A stretch of DNA of 64,000 bases from contig JAZNCN010000016.1 of the NCBI GenBank assembly GCA_045587545.1, positions 11,234 to 75,233 of the forward strand, given 5' to 3'. This DNA comes from Caccoplasma_A sp045587545. GTDB taxonomy: Bacteria > Bacteroidota > Bacteroidia > Bacteroidales > G3-4614. Position numbers and translations under genes: made by a program. Positions 28,901 to 37,013 of this stretch are shown here, one piece after another. The notes under the pieces were generated by a model, which was not told where the DNA came from, made no database searches, and worked only from the letters and a program-made list of their open reading frames with translations. The number at the start of each line of letters is the position of its first letter. Within the stretch, counting starts at the first letter, position 1.

Positions 28901-29169
28901 AAAATCCATCAGATAGTTACTACCTATTGGATATATGGGTTAAGAAATTAAACTATATGCGTTGTCAAAGTATCCGTTTAGCATATCGTTTTGATGGTGA
29001 CTGGATGGCAAAAATAGGAGTTAAGAGTGCATCAGTATCATTGGAGGGTCGTAATCTGTTTGTAATAGCAGGTGATTACACAAACTATCTCGATCCTGAA
29101 ACAATGGGTAACCCCTATGCAACACCATTACCCAAAAGTGTAATTTTCAGTTTAAATGTTAATTTCTAA
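25921..29169 (+). CDS. SusC/RagA-family TonB-dependent outer-membrane transporter
   Basis: 1082 residues with a signal peptide ending LSAQ, a carboxypeptidase-like regulatory domain (VIKGKVLDG, GAAIRV, TDIDGNFSI, VSFVGY), a TonB-box-like DEVVVTGYQ at ~114-122, a plug domain (DPLWVLDGIPLEG, ITVLKDAAATAIYGARAANG VIVIT signature) and a long beta-barrel with a Phe-ending C terminus (SVIFSLNVNF). It imports a ligand captured with SusD across the outer membrane. The ligand is unknown, but the neighbouring protease and the absence of any glycoside hydrolase point to peptides rather than glycans. Confidence 0.94.
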   Translation: MNKFLCILFFIAATFSLSAQNRVIKGKVLDGDYNNEPLIGAAIRVEFNSKDHPAAGTVTDIDGNFSIEVSPQAKGLYVSFVGYATQYAKLTADKNSYTVILHANANDIDEVVVTGYQNIERRKLTASVSTIGISEEKVGTIKNIDQALAGQVAGLSTVATSGAPGAPVKIRIRGTASMSGTQDPLWVLDGIPLEGTEVPSMEELSDVDNLYQTSIAGINPADIENITVLKDAAATAIYGARAANGVIVITTKKGKIGKPQISLSAKMTVNPRLSLDRLNLLDSEQKVGLELDLLSRGYHYRENKGSVSQLLTQYGQLDAYKAGGWAAISPEAQNAINNLRTINTDWNDALFRTVINQEYYLSLSGGTDKVNYYTSVGWYDEQGNVRGVENNRFNVTLKTDYRINKFLKLGASVYANQRKQETYLTDAASFTNPMYYSRLANPYQLIYDENGNYVYDVNVQGRGDDRLADYNVYEEQANTSNERVDRSVMAIFDGALRINEYFKISSQIGLQYDNYKQDRIALEESYAMRTEKLSHPRVSFPDGGMHKVNQGHTFQWTWKTLAEYKQTYRRYHDFEIMLGAELRRIDAETNYHVGYGYDPYTLNVETPFFESPELAEGFIMSSESFAENAYASFFATTSYTFKDRYTFGGSIRFDGSDIYGVAKEYRFLPLYSVSGLWRMKEENWLKDVKPINDLSLRLSYGIQGNIDKSTSPYLIGKYDYKTILPDNSEMVIQANSAPNPDLRWEKTQNVNAGFDFAVLDRAICLTFDYYYRKSTDLIGLRMLPLESGFTSTTINWASMENKGFEIGLSTRNIYTPNFTWTTNINIGINDNKVLRESVAENSTAPSREGYPVGAIFAYETAGLDSEGYPLYKTKDGRAVSAKEFFKLNEAGGIGLSPSETRALKTYMGSTDPKVSGGFINNFEYKNWSLNINFTFNFGAKVVVPPSYNPTAFDRGLNTNTDILNSWTPSNPNTHLPTLMNPGGTHSSEFNLYNENPSDSYYLLDIWVKKLNYMRCQSIRLAYRFDGDWMAKIGVKSASVSLEGRNLFVIAGDYTNYLDPETMGNPYATPLPKSVIFSLNVNF

Positions 29170-29184
29170 TAGGAGGAATATAAT

Positions 29185-30642
29185 ATGAAACTACGATATA
29201 TAACAATATTATTGGTTGCATTACTTTTTAGTAGTTGTAATAAATTTCTTGATATAAGACCAACAGGAATGATTATTGCTCGTACCGGAGAGGATTATAG
29301 AGCTCTATTAACAGATAAATATAGTCTTGTGCCAAGTGACAGATCATTAACCGACTTGCGAACAAATGATATAAAAATTGATTTTTCAAAATCAACAAAT
29401 AGTTCAGATTATAAAAAATGGTATTTTGATTTATGGACATGGACCGATTTTAATAGAGATGAGCTATCTAAATATTTTGATTGGCAAGGATATTACGAGA
29501 TTTCATATATAGCCAACTATATAATAGAACATAAAAATGAGATAGAGGAGGCTTCTGCTGCAGAAATTAATCAGTTGGTAGGAGAGAGTTATATGTTAAG
29601 AGCATATATGCATTTCTTACTGGTAAATTTATATGCACCTGCATATACAAAATGTAATCCAACAACAACCAAAGGAATACCATTACAATTAAGAGCAGAT
29701 ATTAGAGATGTTTTACGTTGTAGCAGTGTAGCACAAGTATATAGTCAAATAATGCAGGATATTGATGCTGCAGAGGGCTATATGACTAAAGAAAAATGGG
29801 AAAAAGGCTATACATATCGTTTCAGCAAGATAACAGCCAATGCTCTTAGAGCAAGAGTTGCTTTATATATGGGTAATTGGCAATTGGCATTTGATGAAGC
29901 GCAAAAAGTTATAGCTAAATATCCCGATTTGGAAGATTTGAATACCTCAACTGTAATGCCTAATGATTATGAGTCAGTTGAATCTATTCTTGCTTTAGAA
30001 AAAGAGGTTGTAGATTTTCCGATAAGTAATGATAAAAAAGGCTTTGTGTGGCTTTCTGATGATTTGTTAAAAAATTTTGGTCTAGACCCATCATCTTTAG
30101 ATTTAAGAACTCCGGTAGTTGAATATATTGATTTAAGATTACTAAGTGGTCAAATAAGTCGCGCTCAATTAAAAGGTAAATATTTTGGATATGATGGGGG
30201 AAATAAACTCTTTTATTTAAATCCGTTAGGTCGTGACTTAAATAAATATAGATGTACTTTCAGAGCAGCAGAGTTTTATTTAATAGCATCAGAGGCGGCA
30301 AATGAATTAGATAATAGTTCAGATGCCAAACAATATCTGAAAGATTTAATGATAAAGAGATTTAACTCTGAGTCATATGAAAGAAAAGCTGCATTAATTG
30401 ATGCAATGGATAAAGATGCGTTACGAACTGAAATTTTAAATGAGCGTCGTCGTGAGTTTGCTTTACAAGGGCACACTTGGTTTGATTTAAGACGTACAAC
30501 TCAACCTGAAATTGAGAAAGAATATACAGAGAACGGAGAAGTTCAAACCTATACACTTGAGGCTAATGATGACCGTTATACTTTAAGATTACCAAGTGAG
30601 GCAGTAGCGGCAAATCCCGAGTTGGAGATATGGCCATATTGA
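29185..30642 (+). CDS. SusD/RagB-family nutrient-binding lipoprotein
   Basis: A 485-residue lipoprotein (signal with lipobox LLFSSC, Cys18). It is all-helical with TPR-like units in the SusD pattern: YEISYIANYII near the N terminus, MLRAYMHFLLVNLYA around residue 135, and the family C-terminal ILNERRREFALQGHTWFDLRR. It forms the lid of the adjacent SusC transporter. It follows SusC by 15 bp and is clearly in the same operon. Confidence 0.93.
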   Translation: MKLRYITILLVALLFSSCNKFLDIRPTGMIIARTGEDYRALLTDKYSLVPSDRSLTDLRTNDIKIDFSKSTNSSDYKKWYFDLWTWTDFNRDELSKYFDWQGYYEISYIANYIIEHKNEIEEASAAEINQLVGESYMLRAYMHFLLVNLYAPAYTKCNPTTTKGIPLQLRADIRDVLRCSSVAQVYSQIMQDIDAAEGYMTKEKWEKGYTYRFSKITANALRARVALYMGNWQLAFDEAQKVIAKYPDLEDLNTSTVMPNDYESVESILALEKEVVDFPISNDKKGFVWLSDDLLKNFGLDPSSLDLRTPVVEYIDLRLLSGQISRAQLKGKYFGYDGGNKLFYLNPLGRDLNKYRCTFRAAEFYLIASEAANELDNSSDAKQYLKDLMIKRFNSESYERKAALIDAMDKDALRTEILNERRREFALQGHTWFDLRRTTQPEIEKEYTENGEVQTYTLEANDDRYTLRLPSEAVAANPELEIWPY

Positions 30643-30694
30643 TTATAATTAACATGAGAAACATAAACCTTATTATTAACTAAAATTTTATTTT

Positions 30695-33184
30695 ATGAAA
30701 AAACTATTACTATTGGTAGTTGTGGCTTTGGTGTCATTAACTACATTAAATGCTCAAATTTTGAGCAATCAAACTTGGACTGCAACATTGCAGGCTGTAG
30801 CGGCAGGTGATGCCACTTATGATGGTCCTGTTGTTGTTGCTGAGGACGGAAGTCTTTTCGTTTCAGGAGCAATAACTCAAGATTTGGTTGTTGACGAGAA
30901 TTTAACAATTATGTATCCTCTTTCAACAGGATCATATATTGCTAAATTAAACTCAGAGGGTGCTTCACAATGGGGTTCTCTTCTTGACGGAGAGTCAACT
31001 ATTGTATCAATGACTGTTGATGCAAAAGGAGTTCTTTATGTAGCAGGTAAATACTCTGGAGAGGTTTACTTCTACAATTCAGACATGGAAACTTACACAT
31101 CTATTGGAGCAGATGGTGAGAGTGGTTCGTTTATTGCTAAATATAAGGCAGACGGAACAGTTGAGTTTGTAAGAACTATTATTCCTACAACAAATACAGC
31201 AGTAGCTGAGTCTGGTGGTTATTGGGATACTCCTTCATTTAATATCTTTAAAATTCAAGCAGAGGGCTCAAACTTGTATGTTGGTGCATACTACAAAGGA
31301 GATGCTGTTATTAAAGATTACACCTCAAAAGGTGAGGAAAATCCAGCAGGAGACCTTTCTGTTGAAGGAAAATATATGGATGTATTTGGCTTTATGTACT
31401 CTGATATGCAAAGTGCTGTTGTGTTCTCTTATGCAACATCAAAAATGAACAAACCTACATTGGTCGCAGATATTTCGTCAAAAACAACTATGGCAGAGTT
31501 GTTGTATTGTGTTGAAACTGCAAACTTTGTTGCAGATGGTAGCAATGTATATGTTGCAGCTATGGGATATGGTAATCTTGCAGCAACAACAGCTAATGGT
31601 TCTCAAGATGTAACATTCTTTATGGATGGAAATGGAACTAATGAGCATGGTGTTGTATTAGTAAAAACAGGAACAACCGACATAATCAAATTATATAATA
31701 ATGAGTATACATCATTGTCAACAGAGGTTTATGATGTTTTTGATAAAATGGACGTAACAAATGGTACTCTTTATATTTCAGGAACATACCGTGGATATAA
31801 TCCATTTGATAATACTTTAGGAACTGAAGGAAAATCAACATCAGATATCTTTGTAGCATCAGTAAAAACTTCAAACTTAGAGAAAAATTGGGTAGCAGTA
31901 ACACCTGATAAAAATGATACTGAAAATAGCAAATATGAAGATGTTCAAGGAACAATCATCTATCCTGCAGGTATTCAAATTGCAGCAGCTGTTAAAGATG
32001 TTACCTCTCACGCAGTAGATAGCTACTATAACTATGCTATTGATTTTGACGGAAATGTAACTTCATTATCACAAGCTGCAGCAGGAAGTCTTGCTAACAA
32101 TACAACTCAAGCTGCTTATATATTGACAATGTCAGGTATGACATTTGTATATTATGGAGACCTTGAAGCAGCTGATACTTACACTGGTGTAGCCGGAGAC
32201 GATGTAATATATACATATACTCCTGCATCAAAAACTATTGCATTTACAGGAACAGGAGCAATGTATGAGTATGAGGCAGCAGACGAGGTTGCAATACCTT
32301 GGGCTCCTTTCAAAGCCGACATTACAACTGCAACTATTCAAGATGGTATCACAAACGTTCCCGGATATGCATTCAGCAAATGTGCAGCATTGGAAGATGT
32401 AACACTTCCCAGCTCTATAACAACTATTTCACGTAACTCATTTGCATCATGTTCTGCATTGACAGATTTGACAATCCCCAACAAAGTAAAAGAGATTGGT
32501 CTAAATGCATTCAACGCTTGTGGATTTACATCTATTGATATTCCTAACTCTGTAACAACAATGGGTAACACTGTATTCTCAGGTTGTACAGCATTGGAGA
32601 CAGTTACTCTATCTAAATCAATGGATATTCTGCCAACATCAACATTCAATAAATGTTCTGCATTGAAAGAGGTTTATATTCCTGAAAGTTATAAAACACT
32701 TAACTTTGGAGCATTCCACTCATGTTCTAAATTGGCAAAAGTAACTTTGGCGGCGTCTGTTGATTCAATTGGTGATTATGTATTCTACAACAATACTTCA
32801 ATGTCAAGAATTTATTCAATGAATACAGTTCCTCCTAAAGCACCGGGTAGCAAAGTATTCTCAGGAGTTCCTGCAACAGTAGCAGTATTTGTTCCTTCAG
32901 AATCTCTTTCTTTATATCAAGCAGCTGATGGTTGGAAAAATTTCTGGTGTCAGGGTTCTGAATTCTCAGGAGTTGAAGATGCAACTATTGAAACTGAAAA
33001 TACAGTAGTTGTTAAAGGTGGTAACATTGTAGTTGAAGGATATGTAGGTAAAGTTCAAGTAATAGCAATAAGCGGACAAGTTGTTAAAGATATAACTGTT
33101 AACGATTATGCTGAAATTGATGTTCCTCAAGGACTTTACATTGTTGTAACTTCAAACGGAGCTCAAAAAGTTATTGTAAAATAA
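30695..33184 (+). CDS. Secreted BspA-like leucine-rich-repeat protein with sorting-type C terminus
   Basis: An 829-residue protein with a signal peptide (ends LNAQ). Residues ~20-500 are beta-rich, probably beta-propeller-like (repeats such as DAKGVLYVAGKYSG and DGSLFVSGAI), with no known function. Residues ~545-745 are LRR_5/BspA repeats (CSALTDLTIPNKVKEIGLNA and similar). The last ~60 residues resemble a Por/type IX secretion sorting domain (GKVQVIAISGQVVKDI, PQGLYIVVTSNGAQKVIVK). It is probably surface-exposed and may bind proteins or host matrix. It lies 52 bp after SusD and ends at a strong terminator. Confidence 0.8.
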   Translation: MKKLLLLVVVALVSLTTLNAQILSNQTWTATLQAVAAGDATYDGPVVVAEDGSLFVSGAITQDLVVDENLTIMYPLSTGSYIAKLNSEGASQWGSLLDGESTIVSMTVDAKGVLYVAGKYSGEVYFYNSDMETYTSIGADGESGSFIAKYKADGTVEFVRTIIPTTNTAVAESGGYWDTPSFNIFKIQAEGSNLYVGAYYKGDAVIKDYTSKGEENPAGDLSVEGKYMDVFGFMYSDMQSAVVFSYATSKMNKPTLVADISSKTTMAELLYCVETANFVADGSNVYVAAMGYGNLAATTANGSQDVTFFMDGNGTNEHGVVLVKTGTTDIIKLYNNEYTSLSTEVYDVFDKMDVTNGTLYISGTYRGYNPFDNTLGTEGKSTSDIFVASVKTSNLEKNWVAVTPDKNDTENSKYEDVQGTIIYPAGIQIAAAVKDVTSHAVDSYYNYAIDFDGNVTSLSQAAAGSLANNTTQAAYILTMSGMTFVYYGDLEAADTYTGVAGDDVIYTYTPASKTIAFTGTGAMYEYEAADEVAIPWAPFKADITTATIQDGITNVPGYAFSKCAALEDVTLPSSITTISRNSFASCSALTDLTIPNKVKEIGLNAFNACGFTSIDIPNSVTTMGNTVFSGCTALETVTLSKSMDILPTSTFNKCSALKEVYIPESYKTLNFGAFHSCSKLAKVTLAASVDSIGDYVFYNNTSMSRIYSMNTVPPKAPGSKVFSGVPATVAVFVPSESLSLYQAADGWKNFWCQGSEFSGVEDATIETENTVVVKGGNIVVEGYVGKVQVIAISGQVVKDITVNDYAEIDVPQGLYIVVTSNGAQKVIVK

Positions 33185-33207
33185 TTATAAGTAAAATATT
33201 TGATTGA

Positions 33208-33240
33208 AATTGGGGTTGCTTTGGCAACCTCAATTTTTTT
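33208..33240 (+). terminator. Terminator of the metalloprotease-SusCD-LRR operon
   Basis: A 12-bp stem (AATTGGGGTTGC with GCAACCTCAATT, one wobble) around a TTTG loop, followed by seven Ts. Confidence 0.92.
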
Positions 33241-33286
33241 ATGATTATTTGACAATTGCTATTATATGTAAACTTAAAAAAATGAG

Positions 33287-33294
33287 TACTTTTG
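33287..33294 (+). promoter_or_regulatory. -7 box of the DPP-IV-like gene
   Basis: TACTTTTG matches TAnnTTTG, ending 29 bp before the ATG at 33324. Confidence 0.55.
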
Positions 33295-33323
33295 CATATT
33301 ATATATAACACAATAAGGAAACT

Positions 33324-35468
33324 ATGAAAAAACAAATTCTTGCACTATTAATATGCTTAGTATCAGTAGCGGTAGCTCATGCATCAGTAACATTAGAAGA
33401 TATTGTTTCAAATAGATATAAAGCCCAAACAATCCCCAATATTGTATCTTCTGCTGACGGAGAATATTATGCAATGGCAGATGCTGATAAAAAGATGATT
33501 TTGAAATATGAGTATAAAACAGGAAATATTGTTGATACACTCTTTAATACAGCAACAGCCAGAGATTGTAAGTTTACCTCTTTTGATGGTTTTGATATGA
33601 GTCGCGATTTTAGATATATTTTACTGCATACTGAGAAAGAGAAGATATATCGCCACTCTTTTAAAGCAAAATATTATACAGTTGAGGTAAAAAGAAATTT
33701 AGTAAAACCATTAACAAAAGATACCCGAAAACAACAGATAGCAACAATCTCGCCAAACGGACGTATGGTTGCATTTGTAATAGATGGTAACATATATCTG
33801 AAAAAATTGGATTACGATTCTCAGTCAGAGGTAACTAAAGGTGCAGAGCAAGGAAAACTTATATATGGAGTAACATCTTGGGCTTATGAAGAGGAGTTTA
33901 AATTTTTCAACTCTCTTACATGGGCTCCCGATAATGCAACATTGGCATTCCTTAGGACAGAGGAGGGTAGAGTAAATAGCGCAACAATACAGATGTTTGA
34001 TGACGAGGCATACTCTGATACTTTTACATATAAATACCCTGTATCGGGAACAGATTGTTCAAAAACCGAGGTATATACCTATACGGTAGAGTCGCGCGTT
34101 GTCAAGAGAATGGACGTTCCTGTTGAAGAGGGTGGCTATATACCACGAATAGAATTTACGAAAGACTCTCTTGCTCTTGCAGTTATGACACTTAACAGAG
34201 AACAAAACATACTTAATATCTATAACGTAAATCCAAAATCGGGAGTAGCAACTTTGATGTTGAAAGAGACAAGCAAAACTTGGGTTGATGATGATACATA
34301 TTCAAATATAGAGTTCTATAAAGATTTTTTTGTAGTTCCATCTATGCGTGATGGATATCGTCATCTTTATCAATATTCAACAAACGGCAAACTTATACGT
34401 CAATTAACTTCGGGAAGTTGGGACGTACTTTCATTTTTAGGTTCAGATGGTAAAAAGAACTTCTATTATATTGGAAACGAAGAGGGTGCTATATATAGCG
34501 CATTATACAGAGTAGATACTAATGGTAAAGTAACAAAATTAAGCAAAAACGGAGGATATGTAACTGCAAAAATGAATTCATTGGCTACATATTATTTTGA
34601 GTCATACTCAAATACAACTACACCACCTCAAATAACACTCAACAACATACAAGGTAAAACAATAAAAACAATTTATGATAATGCCCCATTAAAAAACTTG
34701 AAGATAGCAAGTAAAGAGTTTTTTTCTTTTACAAATGCTGAAGGAACGCAGCTAAACGGATATATGCTAAAACCCTTAAACTTTTCAGCAGATAAGAGCT
34801 ATCCTGTAATAATGATACAATATAGCGGTCCCGGTTCACAAAGAGTTTTAAATCGTTGGGAAGCACCGGATTGGGTACATTATATGGTTAATGAAGACTA
34901 TTTGATAGTATGTGTTGATACTCGAGGTACAGGAGGTCGTGGCGAGCAATTCTCTCATTGTGTATATCGTCAGTTGGGTATATTGGAGAGTCAAGATCAA
35001 ATATCTGCAGCAAAATATCTATCAACTCTCCCATATGTCGATAAAAATAATATAACCATATATGGTTGGAGTTTTGGAGGGTACACAGCTCTTATGTCTG
35101 CATCAACAAGTCAAGGAATTTTTAAAAATACAGTAGCAATAGCTCCTGTAACCGATTGGCATTTTTACGATGCAATATATACAGAGCGATTTATGAATAC
35201 TCCTCAGGCAAACAAAAGTGGTTATGAAATAACATCGCCGTTAAAAAAAGCATCAGATATGAATTCAAACCTATTGCTTATTTCAGGAAGTGCCGATGAT
35301 AATGTAAGATTACTCAATACTATGAAATATACATCGGCATTAATAAATGCAGGTAAGCAATTTGATATGCAAATCTATCCTAATTGCAACCATTCAATTT
35401 TAGGCTATAAAAACAGATTACATCTATATACAAGAGTTTGTGATTTTATTAAATGCAATACTAAATAG
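33324..35468 (+). CDS. S9-family prolyl dipeptidyl peptidase (DPP-IV-like)
   Basis: A 714-residue exported peptidase with a signal peptide (ends VAHA). The N-terminal beta-propeller (~30-460) carries the substrate N-terminus-binding double-Glu motif in SWAYEEEF (188-191). The C-terminal alpha/beta-hydrolase domain has the catalytic triad Ser583 (GWSFGGY), Asp658 (GSADDNV) and His690 (NCNHSI). It releases X-Pro dipeptides from peptides in the periplasm, consistent with the proteolytic and peptide-uptake operon just upstream. It has its own promoter. Confidence 0.93.
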   Translation: MKKQILALLICLVSVAVAHASVTLEDIVSNRYKAQTIPNIVSSADGEYYAMADADKKMILKYEYKTGNIVDTLFNTATARDCKFTSFDGFDMSRDFRYILLHTEKEKIYRHSFKAKYYTVEVKRNLVKPLTKDTRKQQIATISPNGRMVAFVIDGNIYLKKLDYDSQSEVTKGAEQGKLIYGVTSWAYEEEFKFFNSLTWAPDNATLAFLRTEEGRVNSATIQMFDDEAYSDTFTYKYPVSGTDCSKTEVYTYTVESRVVKRMDVPVEEGGYIPRIEFTKDSLALAVMTLNREQNILNIYNVNPKSGVATLMLKETSKTWVDDDTYSNIEFYKDFFVVPSMRDGYRHLYQYSTNGKLIRQLTSGSWDVLSFLGSDGKKNFYYIGNEEGAIYSALYRVDTNGKVTKLSKNGGYVTAKMNSLATYYFESYSNTTTPPQITLNNIQGKTIKTIYDNAPLKNLKIASKEFFSFTNAEGTQLNGYMLKPLNFSADKSYPVIMIQYSGPGSQRVLNRWEAPDWVHYMVNEDYLIVCVDTRGTGGRGEQFSHCVYRQLGILESQDQISAAKYLSTLPYVDKNNITIYGWSFGGYTALMSASTSQGIFKNTVAIAPVTDWHFYDAIYTERFMNTPQANKSGYEITSPLKKASDMNSNLLLISGSADDNVRLLNTMKYTSALINAGKQFDMQIYPNCNHSILGYKNRLHLYTRVCDFIKCNTK

Positions 35469-35523
35469 TTCCTTATTAAATTGAACAAAAACAGATATAT
35501 AACAATTAATATTTACGGAGAAG

Positions 35524-36036
35524 ATGAGCAATAATATAAATAGATTATTTGCGGTAGTTGATGATAATATGAATGTTACAACATCTGTTACACAAGATAA
35601 ATATTATGAAAATCCATTGCTGTATAAGTTATTTGCAATAAGAATAATAGCAGTAACGGAAGACAAACGTATTGTATTGTCATCGTCAAACAGATGTTTT
35701 GCAGATAGGCATTATGATACTCCATATTGTAGATTTATTGAGTATAAAGAGGATTATGAAAATGCTTTTGATAAGTTGTCATTCCGTTTTCATGAAACAC
35801 CTCGTTATATAATGCAGCATCACTATTCCGATTATAAATATGATATTATATCAAGACTCTATTATGTGCGAATAAAAGAGTCTGAGTTTAATAAATTTAA
35901 ATATGAAGATATAGAAACATATTCTATAGAAGAAGCACTTGAAAAATTGCCATTACGAGGGATTGCAGCGGAAGAACTTACCTTTTTTAAAGAAAATATA
36001 TATCCTTTCCTTGATTTGGATGTACGGAGATATTAG
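35524..36036 (+). CDS. Degenerate Nudix-like protein
   Basis: A 170-residue cytoplasmic protein of no certain family. Its layout follows a Nudix domain: a first strand with RIIAVTEDKRIVLSSSN, then YDTPYCRFIEYKEDYENAF where a Nudix enzyme has its G-x5-E loop and helix, and a later strand LYYVRI followed by EDIETYSIEEALEKL. The catalytic REuxEE helix is replaced by KLSFRF, so it is unlikely to be a normal Nudix hydrolase. It lies between the DPP-IV gene (55 bp) and miaA (10 bp) and is probably co-transcribed with miaA. The fold assignment is my inference. Confidence 0.6.
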   Translation: MSNNINRLFAVVDDNMNVTTSVTQDKYYENPLLYKLFAIRIIAVTEDKRIVLSSSNRCFADRHYDTPYCRFIEYKEDYENAFDKLSFRFHETPRYIMQHHYSDYKYDIISRLYYVRIKESEFNKFKYEDIETYSIEEALEKLPLRGIAAEELTFFKENIYPFLDLDVRRY

Positions 36037-36046
36037 TTGATAATAT

Positions 36047-36955
36047 ATGCGAAACCCAATAACCATAATAGGTGTAACGGCATCGGGGAAAACGTCGTTA
36101 GCCGTAAAGTTAGCAGCCGAGACAGGTGGAGAGATAATATCTGCCGATTCTCGTCAGATATATCGTCGTATGGATTTAGGTACAGGGAAGGATATCAGTG
36201 AATATAAATATAATGGAGTTGATATACCGTATCACCTTATTGATATTTGCGAACCCGGATATAAATATAATCTATACCAATATAAGCGCGATTTTAACGA
36301 AGTTATAAGTGATATAGAGAAGCGTGGTAAACTTCCTATTATATGTGGAGGAACAGGTTTGTATGTTGAGACAGTGTTGAAAGGATATGCAATGCCGGAG
36401 GTGCCTGAAAATAGTGAGTTGCGCGCATCTTTGTCAGATAAAACTTTAGAAGAGTTGACAGCTATTCTCTCACGATACAAGACCTTGCATAATACAACAG
36501 ATGTTGATAGTTGTAAGCGAGCAATAAGGGCTATAGAGATAGCAGAATATTATAAAACATTACCACAACCTGAGTTGGAAGATAAACCTCTTGATACACT
36601 ATTGGTAGCTATTGATATTGATAGGGAAACCCGCAGAGCAAATATAACAAAACGTCTGCACCAACGATTGGAAGAAGGTATGGTTGCCGAGGTTGAGTCG
36701 TTGCTAAAAGAGGGAATAGCCCCCGAAGATTTGATATATTACGGATTAGAGTATAAATATCTGACCGAATATGTTATTGGTAAAACAACTTACGAGCAGA
36801 TGGTGTCTGGTTTAGAGATAGCCATACACCAGTTTGCTAAACGACAAATGACTTGGTTCAGAGGAATGGAGCGTCGTGGGTTTAAGATAAATTGGATAGA
36901 TTATAATCTGTCACTTGATGAAAAAGTTGCAAGAATATTAGACCTAACAAAATAG
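36047..36955 (+). CDS. miaA: tRNA dimethylallyltransferase
   Basis: A 302-residue enzyme that transfers a dimethylallyl group to A37 of tRNAs reading UNN codons. It has the P-loop GVTASGKTSLA (9-19), the ISADSRQIYRRMDLGTGK segment (D33/S34 region) and the GGTGLYVE motif (~100-107). The C-terminal QFAKRQMTWFRG is characteristic. Length is normal. It starts 10 bp after the Nudix-like gene and is convergent with ygiQ. Confidence 0.96.
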   Translation: MRNPITIIGVTASGKTSLAVKLAAETGGEIISADSRQIYRRMDLGTGKDISEYKYNGVDIPYHLIDICEPGYKYNLYQYKRDFNEVISDIEKRGKLPIICGGTGLYVETVLKGYAMPEVPENSELRASLSDKTLEELTAILSRYKTLHNTTDVDSCKRAIRAIEIAEYYKTLPQPELEDKPLDTLLVAIDIDRETRRANITKRLHQRLEEGMVAEVESLLKEGIAPEDLIYYGLEYKYLTEYVIGKTTYEQMVSGLEIAIHQFAKRQMTWFRGMERRGFKINWIDYNLSLDEKVARILDLTK

Positions 36956-36986
36956 GATTAACAGCTTGAAATCTGTTAACAATCAA

Positions 36987-37001
36987 CTACCCGTAGGGTG
37001 G
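36987..37001. other. Small hairpin between convergent miaA and ygiQ
   Basis: CTACCC (36987-36992) and GGGTGG (36996-37001) can form a 6-bp stem with one wobble and a 3-nt loop. No T-run follows on either strand, so it is only a weak terminator candidate. Confidence 0.3.
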
Positions 37002-37013
37002 CGAGGACAACAA

